A stretch of DNA of 64,000 nt. Source: CAVZMI01 sp050011775 (GTDB taxonomy: Bacteria > Bacteroidota > Ignavibacteria > UBA10030 > CAVZMI01). Every line of letters starts with the position of its first letter. The first letter of the stretch is position 1. The position numbers and the translations under genes were made by a program. This document shows positions 40,564-50,122 of the stretch, piece after piece. The notes beneath the pieces are model-generated. The model was not told where the DNA came from, did not search any database, and saw only the letters and a program-made list of their open reading frames with translations. The DNA lies in contig JBEKIL010000007.1 of the NCBI GenBank assembly GCA_050011775.1, positions 178,548-242,547 of the forward strand. The letters run 5' to 3'.

Positions 40564-43500
40564 ATGTTCAAGGAACTAACTGATAAAATTTCATATCCTG
40601 ATATCGAACAACAGATCCTGTCGTTCTGGAATACGCATGATATTTTCCATCGGAGCCTGATGGAACGCGAAGGCAAACCGGGATTTACGTTCTATGAAGG
40701 TCCTCCGACTGCTAACGGGAAACCGGGCATCCATCACGTAATGGCCCGAACGCTCAAAGACCTTGTATGTCGTTACAAGACAATGCGCGGGTATCAGGTC
40801 CATCGCAAAGCTGGGTGGGATACGCACGGACTTCCTGTAGAAATTGAAGTTGAAAAAGAGCACGGGTTCAAACACAAAGAACAAATCGAAGCATACGGCA
40901 TAGAAAAATTTAACGATGATTGCCGCAGATCGGTTTTCCAATATACCAAAGACTGGGAAGCAATGACCGAGCGGATGGGTTACTGGGTTGATCTTAAAGA
41001 CGCTTATGTCACATATAAAAATGAGTATATCGAGTCGGTCTGGTGGGCGATCAAACGATTTTTTGACGAAGGAATGATTACAAAGGGTTTTAAAATACAG
41101 CCGTACTGTCCACGATGTGAAACCCCGCTGTCTTCTCATGAAGTATCACAGGGATATGAAGATGTAAAAGATCCTTCGGTCTATGTTAAGATGAAATTGA
41201 AGAATGAGAATGCCTCGATCCTTGTATGGACGACAACACCATGGACTCTCATTTCAAACGTCGCCCTTGCCGTCCATCCCAATATTGATTATGTAAAAAT
41301 CTCTCATAAAGGAGAGGAACTGATTCTGGCCGAAGAACGGCTTTCGGCGCTTGACGGTGAATTTAAAATCATCGACCGTTATAAGGGATCGGCACTTTCC
41401 GGAAAAGAGTATGAGCGGTTGTTCGATTATGTCCCGGTCGATCGTAAGGGCTTCTATGTCATTGAAGCTGATTTTGTAACGACTACAGACGGATCGGGGA
41501 TTGTCCATATTGCACCTGCTTTCGGTGAAGACGATTATCAGGTAGGACGTGAGCACGATCTCCCTACAGTCAATCCCGTGGATAAGAGCGGTGCATTTAC
41601 GCAGGAGATCACAGATTTTGCCGGTCAGTTTGTCAAGGACGCAGATCCGATGATTATCCAGAATTTGAAATCCCGGCATCTTTTATATAAGAAAGAGACC
41701 ATCGTCCATAGTTATCCGCATTGCTGGCGATGTAAATCGCCCTTGCTCTACTACGCAAGAACATCATGGTACATCACAACGACAAAATACGCCGAACGGA
41801 TGAAGTCGTTGAATAATGAGATTAACTGGATACCACCCGAAGTTGGCACCGGACGTTTTGGCAACTGGCTGGATGAGAATAAAGATTGGGCACTGTCACG
41901 TGACCGGTATTGGGGAACTCCTCTTCCGATCTGGATCGCCGAAGATGGAAGCGACATGTTCTGTATCGGTTCGGTAGATGAGTTGTTTAAAGGAATGGTG
42001 GAAGACGAAAAAGGGAATCGATCGCCCGTCGGGGGTAAAGGTCTTGATTTACACAAGCCTTTTGTGGATCGCATCATTTTCATGAAGAATGGAACGGTGT
42101 ACCGGCGTGTTCCGGAAGTAATCGATTGCTGGTTCGATTCCGGGGCGATGCCATTTGCGCAATACCATTACCCTTTTGAGAACAGCGATTATTTTGAAGA
42201 AAATTATCCGGCCGATTTTATTTGTGAAGGGGTCGATCAAACGCGCGGTTGGTTTTATACTCTGCATGCGATCGGAACATTCATTTTCGGGAAGCCAGCC
42301 TACAGCAATGTGATGGTGAACGAATTAATTCTTGATAAGGATGGGCAGAAGATGTCGAAGTCTCGGGGAAACGCCGTCGATCCGTTGGAGACAATTGCAA
42401 CATACGGTGCGGACACGGTCCGTTGGTTCCTCGTGACAAGCAGTGTTCCATGGCGGCCGAAACTTTTCGATGTCGAGTTGCTTACCGAAGTCCAGCGAAA
42501 GTTTTTTGGTACGCTTATCAATACTTATTCCTTCTTTGCTCTCTATGCAAATATCGACATGTGGCAATTTAAGGAAGAACGAATCGCACCGGCCGAACGT
42601 GCAGAGATTGACCGGTGGATACTCTCGGTTATGAATACAATGGTACAGAAATATACCGAGTATATGGACAGTTATGACCCGACGCGTGCAGCACGGCTTG
42701 TGTCCGATTTCACTATAGATCAGCTTTCAAACTGGTATGTCCGGCGTAACCGGCGACGGTTTTGGAAAAGCGAGCAGGGCAAAGATAAAAACGCGGCATA
42801 TCAGACGCTCTACGAATGTCTGACAACCGTAACCAAGCTCATGGCTCCGTTTGCACCCTTTCTGGCCGAAGAAATTTATCGAAATCTCAATTCAGTAACA
42901 GCAAAAGAATCGTACGATTCCGTTCACCTATCGTTGCTTCCCGAGTGTGATGCAGCGGCGATTGATAGCGAGTTGGAGCACAGAATGGATCGTGCTCAGA
43001 GAATTGTTTATCTTGTGCGTTCGATTCGCGGCAAATCGAATCTCAAGGTGCGTCAACCGCTGCGCAGGATTATCGTGCCGGTAGGCGGTGATCAGGATCG
43101 ATCGAGAATTCAAAGCATGGAGGATGTTATCCTTGAAGAAATTAATGTGAAAACCATCAAATATGTTACCGATGAAGGCGGTGTAATTAAGAAACGTGCA
43201 AAACCGAATTTCAAGGTTCTTGGACCGAAGCACGGGAAGCGTGTTCAGCAAATTGCAGCGCGGGTGAAGGAATTTACAGCCAGGGAAATCAACAACATTG
43301 AACGGAAAGGACAGGAAGAATTCGATATTAACGGCCAGAGAGTTGTAATTGGCCGGGAAGATTTCGATATTCTGCATGAAGAGATTAAAGGATGGGTCGT
43401 GGAATCCGATAATGAAGTGACAGTGGCGCTTGATACAGAACTGAATGAAGAGTTAATACGCGAAGGACACGCCCGCGAGTTTGTAAATAAAATCCAGACG

Positions 43501-43713
43501 ATGCGAAAAGATGCAGGATTTAATGTCACCGAACGCATCATCATTTACTATCACACTACGCCGTCTCTTCAGGTGGCAATAGAAGAGATGGGGGCGTATA
43601 TAAAATCAGAAACACTGGCTGAAATACTTTCCACCGCGTATGCACCGGGTGAATATTCCGCATCGTGGGATGTCAACGGCGAAGAATGTGAAATTGGGAT
43701 TCAACGCGTGTAG
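40564..43713 (+). CDS. ileS: Isoleucyl-tRNA synthetase
   Basis: This 1049-residue class I aminoacyl-tRNA synthetase has the HIGH-type motif in PPTANGKPGIHHVMAR, the KMSKS loop in DGQKMSKSRGN, and the CP1 editing domain (VWTTTPWTLISNVALAVHPN). The zinc-like cysteines are in YCPRCETPL and CWRCKSPLLYYARTSWY. The length and the GIHH and RKAGWDTHGLPVEIEVEKE forms point to the large, eukaryote-like type found in many Bacteroidota, often tolerant of mupirocin (inference). It belongs to the yggS-ileS-lspA block. Confidence 0.96.
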   Translation: MFKELTDKISYPDIEQQILSFWNTHDIFHRSLMEREGKPGFTFYEGPPTANGKPGIHHVMARTLKDLVCRYKTMRGYQVHRKAGWDTHGLPVEIEVEKEHGFKHKEQIEAYGIEKFNDDCRRSVFQYTKDWEAMTERMGYWVDLKDAYVTYKNEYIESVWWAIKRFFDEGMITKGFKIQPYCPRCETPLSSHEVSQGYEDVKDPSVYVKMKLKNENASILVWTTTPWTLISNVALAVHPNIDYVKISHKGEELILAEERLSALDGEFKIIDRYKGSALSGKEYERLFDYVPVDRKGFYVIEADFVTTTDGSGIVHIAPAFGEDDYQVGREHDLPTVNPVDKSGAFTQEITDFAGQFVKDADPMIIQNLKSRHLLYKKETIVHSYPHCWRCKSPLLYYARTSWYITTTKYAERMKSLNNEINWIPPEVGTGRFGNWLDENKDWALSRDRYWGTPLPIWIAEDGSDMFCIGSVDELFKGMVEDEKGNRSPVGGKGLDLHKPFVDRIIFMKNGTVYRRVPEVIDCWFDSGAMPFAQYHYPFENSDYFEENYPADFICEGVDQTRGWFYTLHAIGTFIFGKPAYSNVMVNELILDKDGQKMSKSRGNAVDPLETIATYGADTVRWFLVTSSVPWRPKLFDVELLTEVQRKFFGTLINTYSFFALYANIDMWQFKEERIAPAERAEIDRWILSVMNTMVQKYTEYMDSYDPTRAARLVSDFTIDQLSNWYVRRNRRRFWKSEQGKDKNAAYQTLYECLTTVTKLMAPFAPFLAEEIYRNLNSVTAKESYDSVHLSLLPECDAAAIDSELEHRMDRAQRIVYLVRSIRGKSNLKVRQPLRRIIVPVGGDQDRSRIQSMEDVILEEINVKTIKYVTDEGGVIKKRAKPNFKVLGPKHGKRVQQIAARVKEFTAREINNIERKGQEEFDINGQRVVIGREDFDILHEEIKGWVVESDNEVTVALDTELNEELIREGHAREFVNKIQTMRKDAGFNVTERIIIYYHTTPSLQVAIEEMGAYIKSETLAEILSTAYAPGEYSASWDVNGEECEIGIQRV

Positions 43714-43755
43714 TACCATCAGTGTTTTTCCAAGAGCAGAAGGAGAAAAATTCGA

Positions 43756-44286
43756 ATGCCAGCAAAAAAAGGAACAAAATCAGGAACCGCAAGTCGAAAA
43801 CCTGAAAAAAGGGGGGTTGCCACGTCCAAAAAGAAAGTTCAAGCAGCAAAGAAACGAACGCCGGTTCTACCCAAAGTTGCAGCAAAGCCTGAATCGACGA
43901 AAAAAGTAAAATTTGCAGGATATAGTAAAGCGGATCTCGAATATTTCAAAAAGATCATCATGGATAAACGTAAAGAGATCCTAGAGGAGCTTGATACCCT
44001 GAAAGAAAGCATGATGGACCCTACGACGGGAGAATACATCAGTGAAAACTCGACCTATTCCCTTCATATGGAACAGGGTACCGATGCAATGGAGCGTGAA
44101 AAAACATTTCTCTTTGCATCACGGGAAAGCAAATTTCTCAATTACCTCGATGATGCCCTGCAAAGGATCGAACGGGGCGAATACGGACGTTGTAACGACT
44201 GTGGTAAGCTTATTGAAAAAGAGCGGCTTGAAGCGGTTCCTCATGCTCAACTCTGTCTGCGGTGCAAATTGAAACGCGGCCGGTAA
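43756..44286 (+). CDS. DksA/TraR-family zinc-finger protein with a basic N-terminal extension
   Basis: This 176-residue protein ends in a DksA C4 zinc finger (CNDCGKLIEKERLEAVPHAQ then LCLRCKLKRGR) after a helical DksA coiled coil (YFKKIIMDKRKEILEELDTL to REKTFLFASRESKFLNYLDD). The first 50 residues are a lysine-, alanine- and proline-rich extension (KKGTKSGTASRKPEKRGV), like a histone tail, absent in E. coli DksA. The family binds RNA polymerase with ppGpp. The acidic tip pair of DksA is not clear here, so it may differ in action. It sits between ileS and lspA. Confidence 0.88.
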   Translation: MPAKKGTKSGTASRKPEKRGVATSKKKVQAAKKRTPVLPKVAAKPESTKKVKFAGYSKADLEYFKKIIMDKRKEILEELDTLKESMMDPTTGEYISENSTYSLHMEQGTDAMEREKTFLFASRESKFLNYLDDALQRIERGEYGRCNDCGKLIEKERLEAVPHAQLCLRCKLKRGR

Positions 44287-44335
44287 TTTTGCGTATACTA
44301 TTATAAAACAAATTGAGACAAAATCAGGAGAATCC

Positions 44336-44989
44336 GTGCGCGTTCTATTTGTGACGTTAAGTATTGTCGTTGCCGATCAGGTAACAAAACTTGTTGTGAA
44401 GGGCCTCGCCATTCCCTCGCTGGGAATCCATTGGGAAGGGATGCGGTATGGCTCGAGCATTCCGGTGCTGGGCGACTTTCTCCGGTGGACCTATATTGAA
44501 AATTCCGGGATGGCATTCGGCATCGATCCCGGGGGTGGGAAATTCTTTTTCTCGATTTTTTCAATTATTGCCAGCATCGCAATTCTCATTTATCTGTACA
44601 AAGCGCGGAACGAAAGCCTTACACTACGCCTTCCCCTTGCCATGATTCTGGGTGGCGCCGTTGGGAATCTCATAGATCGTATGTTCTATGGACTTTTCTT
44701 CGAAGGCGGAAGTCTCTTTACTGGCCGCGTTGTGGATTTTATCGATGTCGATTTTTTCAACATAAATTTTCTCGGGATCCACATTAGCCGATGGCCGGTG
44801 TTTAACATCGCCGACGCATCGGTAACCGTTGGAGTCATCCTCCTTCTGCTCTTTTCGCATAAAGTAATGCGCGATAAAGAGCCGCTTACGTTATCTGATT
44901 CACCGCGTAACGAGCCAATTCAATTCACACCTTCATCGAGCGACATAGTTACAGCCCAGGAACATAGCAATCCGGATCGACACATATAA
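44336..44989 (+). CDS. lspA: Prolipoprotein signal peptidase
   Basis: This 217-residue inner-membrane aspartic peptidase cleaves lipoprotein signal peptides. It opens at a GTG at 44336. The catalytic aspartates are in GNLIDRMFYG and NIADASVTVG, with ENSGMAFG and VDFIDVDFF as further signature blocks. A 40-residue polar C-terminal tail (SDSPRNEPIQFTPSSSDI) is longer than usual. It overlaps no gene and ends 2 bp before rluD, which suggests translational coupling. Confidence 0.93.
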   Translation: MRVLFVTLSIVVADQVTKLVVKGLAIPSLGIHWEGMRYGSSIPVLGDFLRWTYIENSGMAFGIDPGGGKFFFSIFSIIASIAILIYLYKARNESLTLRLPLAMILGGAVGNLIDRMFYGLFFEGGSLFTGRVVDFIDVDFFNINFLGIHISRWPVFNIADASVTVGVILLLLFSHKVMRDKEPLTLSDSPRNEPIQFTPSSSDIVTAQEHSNPDRHI

Positions 44990-44991
44990 AA

Positions 44992-45975
44992 ATGACGGAC
45001 GACCCTCCACAACATCGACAACTCCATTTCACTGTCCCACCGGGGAAAACAAAAGAGCGGATCGATAAATATCTTACCTATCATATACAAAAAACAACAC
45101 GCTCGAAAGTTCATCAGGGAATTGAAGCCGGCTTTATTACAGTCAATGGAAAGCCTGTCAAGCCAAGCTATAGGGTTACGCCGGGAGATGAAATTGATGT
45201 CGTAATTCCCAAGCCGCCGCCTTCAGAAGCCCAACCGGAAAATATTCCCCTTACAATATTATATGAAGACGAATATCTTCTGGTGATTAATAAACCGGCG
45301 GGAATGGTAGTCCATCCCGCATATGGGAACTACACCGGAACATTGGTCAATGCTCTTCTGCATTATTCGAAAAAACTTTCAACGGCGAATACCGTTGAAC
45401 GGCCGGGAATCGTTCATCGACTGGATAAAGATACATCGGGGCTCCTTGTTGTGGCGAAAGACGATGCAACACATGCAGGACTGGCAAAGCAGTTTGCAAG
45501 GAAAACAGTGAAGCGGGAATACTGGGCCGTCGTGTGGGGTTCGTTTAAACAAAAGCGCGGAATGATAGAGGCCGGCCTCGGGCGGAGTAAATCAGACAGG
45601 AAAAAAGTGACGGTTATAACCGGCGGGAAAAGCGCAGTAACGGAATACGAAGTGATGGAAGAATTTGATTCACTCGCGCTCGTACGACTAAAATTAAAAA
45701 CCGGTCGCACACATCAAATTCGTGTTCATCTTGCTCATATCCATCATCCCGTCTTCGGTGATCCGACGTACGGGGGGCGGAATGCAGGCTGGGCGGGTTC
45801 CGACCGACACCGGCAAGCTAATATGCGCAATTTATTGGAATTGATACCGCGCCAGGCATTGCATGCTAAAACACTCGGATTTATTCATCCCTCGACGGGA
45901 ACCTTCCTTCAATTCAATTCCGAATTACCGGAAGATATACAGAGACTCCTGCAAGAATTGAAACACAAGGGTTAA
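44992..45975 (+). CDS. rluD: 23S rRNA pseudouridine synthase (RluD family)
   Basis: This 327-residue enzyme has an N-terminal S4 RNA-binding domain (RIDKYLTYHIQKTTRSKVHQ, then GFITVNGKPVKPSYRVTPGD) and the RluA/C/D catalytic core with the nucleophilic aspartate in HRLDKDTSGLLVVAKD, then LKTGRTHQIRVHLAHIHHPV. RluD modifies helix 69 of 23S rRNA. Whether this is RluD or RluC cannot be fully decided without a tree. It follows lspA in the same operon, a common arrangement in bacteria. Confidence 0.92.
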   Translation: MTDDPPQHRQLHFTVPPGKTKERIDKYLTYHIQKTTRSKVHQGIEAGFITVNGKPVKPSYRVTPGDEIDVVIPKPPPSEAQPENIPLTILYEDEYLLVINKPAGMVVHPAYGNYTGTLVNALLHYSKKLSTANTVERPGIVHRLDKDTSGLLVVAKDDATHAGLAKQFARKTVKREYWAVVWGSFKQKRGMIEAGLGRSKSDRKKVTVITGGKSAVTEYEVMEEFDSLALVRLKLKTGRTHQIRVHLAHIHHPVFGDPTYGGRNAGWAGSDRHRQANMRNLLELIPRQALHAKTLGFIHPSTGTFLQFNSELPEDIQRLLQELKHKG

Positions 45976-46018
45976 TCCAGCCATCTTTTCTTTCATCTTT
46001 TATCTTGATACCTTCTCC

Positions 46019-46046
46019 TTGCATCTCTGTTGAAAAGTTATATAAT
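46019..46046 (+). promoter_or_regulatory. Sigma70-type promoter of pgpH
   Basis: TTGCAT (46019-46024) and a perfect TATAAT (46041-46046) are separated by 16 bp. A short AAAGCG/CGCTTT hairpin lies in the leader (46056-46075), before the ATG at 46091. The hairpin may be a regulatory or stabilising element. Confidence 0.65.
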
Positions 46047-46090
46047 AATAGAACGAAAGCGGACACAAACGCGGTTCGCTTTTTCTGTTT

Positions 46091-48466
46091 ATGACACAAC
46101 AAACAAAAATAAGGGATTTTTTCCGTGATATCGGGAAAATGATCGATTGGAGGCATCACATCGGTGTGAGGCTTCTCATTGGCATTATTTTCGTGCTCCT
46201 TATCGCACTGCTCTACCCCGGAGGTGCGTCGTTCGATATCCAATATAAAGTCGGATCAATCTGGACTGAGCGGGACCTGACTGCACCATTTTCATTCCCG
46301 GTCTACAAAGACGAATACAAGTATCTATCAGAACTCCGAGCGGCATCGCAGGAAGTCTTGCCGGTGTTCGAGCGTAATGACCAGATTATCCAAAGCCAGC
46401 ACGACAGTCTTCATCATTTTCTTAATCTCCTTACTACGGTTATAAAGGAACAACGGACAGAAGCGCCGTCGACAGCAGCAAGCGAGTCGTTACACATGGC
46501 GACCATGATGAAAGATGTCGGACTGCGCCTGACGGATCGTGAATTGGAGATTCTCAGATCGCTGCGCCCATCCGGGTTATCACTCGAGCTGTTTCAAAAA
46601 ACACTGACGAAGACTATCGATGAGATTTATGCGAGGGGAGTCATAGACCAGCGAAAAGAACATATAACGACAACAGCTATTGCGCTCCGGAAGAACAACG
46701 AAGAGCAGCTACTGCCTCAGACAAAAGTGTTTGATGTCAATGAAGCTGCTGCCCGGCTGCAGCAGGGACTCGCGACTGTAATGCAGAATGATAATGATAC
46801 TTTGATGATAGCATATAAAATCGGTTTGAGTTTTCTCAAACCAAATATACTCTTTAATCACGAGCAGACGGAAAAAACCGTAACAATTGCGCGCGACCAT
46901 GTGCCACGAACTGTTGGTATTGTTCAGGAGGGCGAAATGATCATCGCCCGCGGCCAACAAGTGACCGAAGATGTGAAATTGAAACTTGATTCATTCAAGA
47001 GATTTTCAATGGAGCGGGGAGGCGCAGAGCAGAGTCTGACACAATATCTCGGGAAAGTAGTCCATTCCGCGATCATTTTCATTCTCTTTGTTCTGTATCT
47101 GAGTCTGTTCCGCCAGCGTATCATCAACGACAGCGCCATGATCCTCTTGATCGCGATCCTTGTATTGATAGAGGGCATAATGGCATTACTTTCTCTACAC
47201 ATTAAGGTAGAGGCACCGCTGGAATATTTAATTTTTCTTCCTGCAGCGTCGATGGTATTGACAATAGCATTCGATTCACGGGTAGGTTTTTATGGAACGG
47301 TAGCCATCGGGATGATTATCGGGGGAATTAGGGGGAATGATTATGCGCTTGTCCTTGCATCAATCGCTGCCGGAGGACTTAGCGTGTACACAGTCCGTAA
47401 TATCACACACAGGACTCAAATCTTCCGTTCAATCGGCTATATATTCCTCGGGTATGAGATCACGATTATTGCTCTTGCGCTTGAACGGGCCGATACGTTT
47501 ACGACCGTTCTTTCTGAATCTACGATGGCGGCGGCAAATGCGGTGTTTTCGCCTGTTCTCACATTTGGACTGCTCTTCGTGTTTGAAAGAGTCTTCAAGA
47601 TTACTACGGAATTACGGCTGCTCGATCTTGCGGATGACAGCCATCCGCTGCTCCAAGAGCTTGCGAAAAAAGCACCCGGAACATACCATCACAGCATGGC
47701 AATGGGAATACTCGCCGAAACAGCGGCGGAGGCAATCGGTGCACACGCACTTCTGGCCCGCGTCGGAGCCTACTACCACGATATCGGTAAAATGGAGATG
47801 CCTGAATATTTTGTGGAGAATCAGGAATCGCATAAAAGCAAACACGATCGACTGAAGCCGAGTATGAGCGCACTTATCGTGACCAGCCATGTAAAAGAAG
47901 GAACAGAACTTGCCCGGAAGCACGGTCTCCCGGAACAGGTTATCGACATCATTCCGCAGCATCACGGAACGACTTTAATTTCCTACTTCTATCATAAAGC
48001 ACAGCGGCGGCGGACGAGCAAGGAAGAGGTGAATGAGAATGACTACCGGTATCCCGGTCCGAAACCACAGACAAAAGAGGCGGCTATCGTGATGCTGGCA
48101 GATGGCATCGAAGCGTCTGTTCGAGCCCTGGATGAGCCGACGCCGCCCAGAATTGAAGATCAGATCGATTCGATCATTAAGGCTCGGTTCAACGACGGTC
48201 AGTTAGATGAATGTGATCTGACATTCAATGATTTAACTAAGATCAAAGAGGCGTTTCTCCGCGCCCTGATCGGTATCCATCACGCAAGAATTAATTATCC
48301 TTCTGCTGAAGATGCTCTTCCTAATGAGCCGGAAGCTCAACAGGAAGAACCAGCTCAGGAGCCTCCTGCACCATCGGAGGAAAGTGCGGACAGTGTCAAG
48401 GATACCCAGACTCCGGAGGAAGGAGATCAATCTTCTCCAGAGGAGCGTTTGGATCGCCCCATCTGA
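46091..48466 (+). CDS. pgpH: 7TM-HD (PgpH-type) c-di-AMP phosphodiesterase
   Basis: This 791-residue inner-membrane protein has an N-terminal span, a long extracytoplasmic 7TMR-HDED-like domain (about 60-320), about seven spans (from IFILFVLYLSLFRQRIINDS to LTFGLLFVFERVFKI), and a cytoplasmic HD domain with PGTYHHSMAMG, then VGAYYHDIGKMEMPEYFVEN. PgpH hydrolyses c-di-AMP, so it implies that the organism uses this messenger; no cyclase gene is in the window. An acidic, proline-rich C-terminal tail (about residues 745-791) is extra. It has its own promoter. Confidence 0.92.
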   Translation: MTQQTKIRDFFRDIGKMIDWRHHIGVRLLIGIIFVLLIALLYPGGASFDIQYKVGSIWTERDLTAPFSFPVYKDEYKYLSELRAASQEVLPVFERNDQIIQSQHDSLHHFLNLLTTVIKEQRTEAPSTAASESLHMATMMKDVGLRLTDRELEILRSLRPSGLSLELFQKTLTKTIDEIYARGVIDQRKEHITTTAIALRKNNEEQLLPQTKVFDVNEAAARLQQGLATVMQNDNDTLMIAYKIGLSFLKPNILFNHEQTEKTVTIARDHVPRTVGIVQEGEMIIARGQQVTEDVKLKLDSFKRFSMERGGAEQSLTQYLGKVVHSAIIFILFVLYLSLFRQRIINDSAMILLIAILVLIEGIMALLSLHIKVEAPLEYLIFLPAASMVLTIAFDSRVGFYGTVAIGMIIGGIRGNDYALVLASIAAGGLSVYTVRNITHRTQIFRSIGYIFLGYEITIIALALERADTFTTVLSESTMAAANAVFSPVLTFGLLFVFERVFKITTELRLLDLADDSHPLLQELAKKAPGTYHHSMAMGILAETAAEAIGAHALLARVGAYYHDIGKMEMPEYFVENQESHKSKHDRLKPSMSALIVTSHVKEGTELARKHGLPEQVIDIIPQHHGTTLISYFYHKAQRRRTSKEEVNENDYRYPGPKPQTKEAAIVMLADGIEASVRALDEPTPPRIEDQIDSIIKARFNDGQLDECDLTFNDLTKIKEAFLRALIGIHHARINYPSAEDALPNEPEAQQEEPAQEPPAPSEESADSVKDTQTPEEGDQSSPEERLDRPI

Positions 48467-48475
48467 GGTAAAGAT

Positions 48476-49387
48476 ATGAATCAGCACGTTGTTGCATACT
48501 TGCGCTTTCTGCGATTGGAGAAGAGCCTTGCCGCAGAGACAATCAAAGCATATATGTTTGATCTTAGACGGTACGTAGAATTTCTTGAAATGCGCGGTAC
48601 AAAGCTCTGGAACGGTGTTACAGAAGAAGATTGCCGGGCCTATTTCGCCCTATTGAAAGAAATCGATCTCGCTATAACAAGTACGGCGCGGAATTTCTCG
48701 GCAGTAAAAGGACTGCACCGTTACCTCGTCAATGAGGAAATTACCTCGAACGATCCGATTCAGAACCTTGATGCACCAAGGATGCAAAAGCGCCTGCCGG
48801 AGGTGCTGAACCAGAACGAAGTCTTTGCAATACTCGAACAACCGTCAAAGGAGAAGTCGAATTCGACGCTTCAGCAACGGCTATTGGTTCGTGACCGGGC
48901 AATGCTCGAGGTGCTGTATGCATGCGGATTACGTGCATCGGAACTGGCACGACTTGCCCAGCATGACGTGCTGTTCAACCAGGGCATTGTGAGGGTGATG
49001 GGAAAAGGATCGAAGGAACGGATTGTGCCGATCGGGAAACCGGCATTACACTGGATTCGCCAGTATCAAAGAAGGACGCGCAGCTATCTGGCTAAATCGC
49101 ATAAAAGTAAGGACATCCTTTTCTTGAATGCCCGCGGCGGTCCGATTTCGCGAATGTCGGTCTGGAATATCGTCTATCGGTATACCCGGGCGGCGGGGAT
49201 CCGGAAGGAAGTGCATCCGCATACGTTCCGCCATTCTTTCGCCACGCATCTCCTCGAAGGAGGTGCCGATCTGCGGGCGGTACAGGAAATGCTCGGCCAC
49301 GCCGATATCGGGACGACGCAAATATACACGCATATAGATCGGGAATATTTGAAAGAGGTTCACAAGACGTTTCATCCGCGAGGATAA
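48476..49387 (+). CDS. xerD: Tyrosine recombinase XerD/XerC
   Basis: This 303-residue recombinase resolves chromosome dimers at dif. The SAM-like N-terminal domain (YLRFLRLEKSLAAETIKAY) is followed by a catalytic domain with the R-H-R-H-Y pattern: arginine in ACGLRASELARL, HPHTFRHSFATHLLEGG, LGHADIGTTQIYTHI (nucleophile Tyr in IYTHI). It lies in a housekeeping operon between pgpH and an M50 peptidase, so it is the chromosomal XerC/D, not an integrase of a mobile element. The RBS GAGGTAAAG precedes it. Confidence 0.92.
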   Translation: MNQHVVAYLRFLRLEKSLAAETIKAYMFDLRRYVEFLEMRGTKLWNGVTEEDCRAYFALLKEIDLAITSTARNFSAVKGLHRYLVNEEITSNDPIQNLDAPRMQKRLPEVLNQNEVFAILEQPSKEKSNSTLQQRLLVRDRAMLEVLYACGLRASELARLAQHDVLFNQGIVRVMGKGSKERIVPIGKPALHWIRQYQRRTRSYLAKSHKSKDILFLNARGGPISRMSVWNIVYRYTRAAGIRKEVHPHTFRHSFATHLLEGGADLRAVQEMLGHADIGTTQIYTHIDREYLKEVHKTFHPRG

Positions 49388-49405
49388 ACAGAGACTGGAG
49401 ACGCA

Positions 49406-50089
49406 GTGTCACTGACATCGATTGTTGATCAACTCTATGTGTTGCCGATTCTTTTCCTTTCGGTTGTCGTCCATGAAAATGCTCATGGTCTCATAGCACT
49501 CTGGTGCGGTGATCCGACGGCGAAACAAATGGGGCGTATTACTCTGAATCCCATTCCCCATATCGATCCGGTGGGAACGATTCTTGTTCCGCTATTTTCG
49601 TTGCTCGCCGCCGGACGGGTATTTATTGCCTGGGCAAAACCTGTTCCTGTAAATCCGTTGAATTTCCGTAATTATCGCAGGGATGATATTCTTGTATCGA
49701 TTGCAGGACCGCTGTCGAACTTACTCATGGCGGGAATTTGTACATTAACCGTAGCTGCCATAATCGGGTTCCACACTTTACTGGGCGAGAGTTTCCCGGA
49801 TGCTGCGAAGTTGTTCCTGCAATTTTTAATTAACACATTTTATGTCGGAATTTACTTGAATGTGGTTCTGGCAGTCTTTAATATAATACCTGTTCCTCCT
49901 CTCGACGGTTCTCATATTGTCGCATCACTATTGCCGCCGGGGATTGGTGAGCGTTATCGGAGAATCGGTTTTATAGGTGTGTTCGTCGTAATTTTCTTGA
50001 TGCGTGTCCCGGTGTTTGATCACATTTTTTCGCTTGTGATCAATACCCTGGTATATCCGTACGCACTTGTGCTTCAAATGTTGACATAG
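49406..50089 (+). CDS. Site-2-protease-like M50 metallopeptidase
   Basis: This 227-residue polytopic protein carries the intramembrane zinc motif HENAH (HExxH) in VVVHENAHGLIALWCG and the second ligand in NIIPVPPLDGSHIVASLLPP. Spans run through most of the protein. It belongs to the small M50B group (Rv0359-like) without PDZ domains. Its substrates are unknown. The GTG start at 49406 is 18 bp after xerD, so translation may be coupled. Confidence 0.9.
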   Translation: MSLTSIVDQLYVLPILFLSVVVHENAHGLIALWCGDPTAKQMGRITLNPIPHIDPVGTILVPLFSLLAAGRVFIAWAKPVPVNPLNFRNYRRDDILVSIAGPLSNLLMAGICTLTVAAIIGFHTLLGESFPDAAKLFLQFLINTFYVGIYLNVVLAVFNIIPVPPLDGSHIVASLLPPGIGERYRRIGFIGVFVVIFLMRVPVFDHIFSLVINTLVYPYALVLQMLT

Positions 50090-50122
50090 AATTCTAATTA
50101 GAAAAACAATAGAGACAGCGAA

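Noticed and set aside
48476..49387. Tyrosine recombinase as a mobile-element integrase
   Set aside because: Length, XerC/D motifs and its place in a compact housekeeping operon identify the chromosomal dimer-resolution enzyme.
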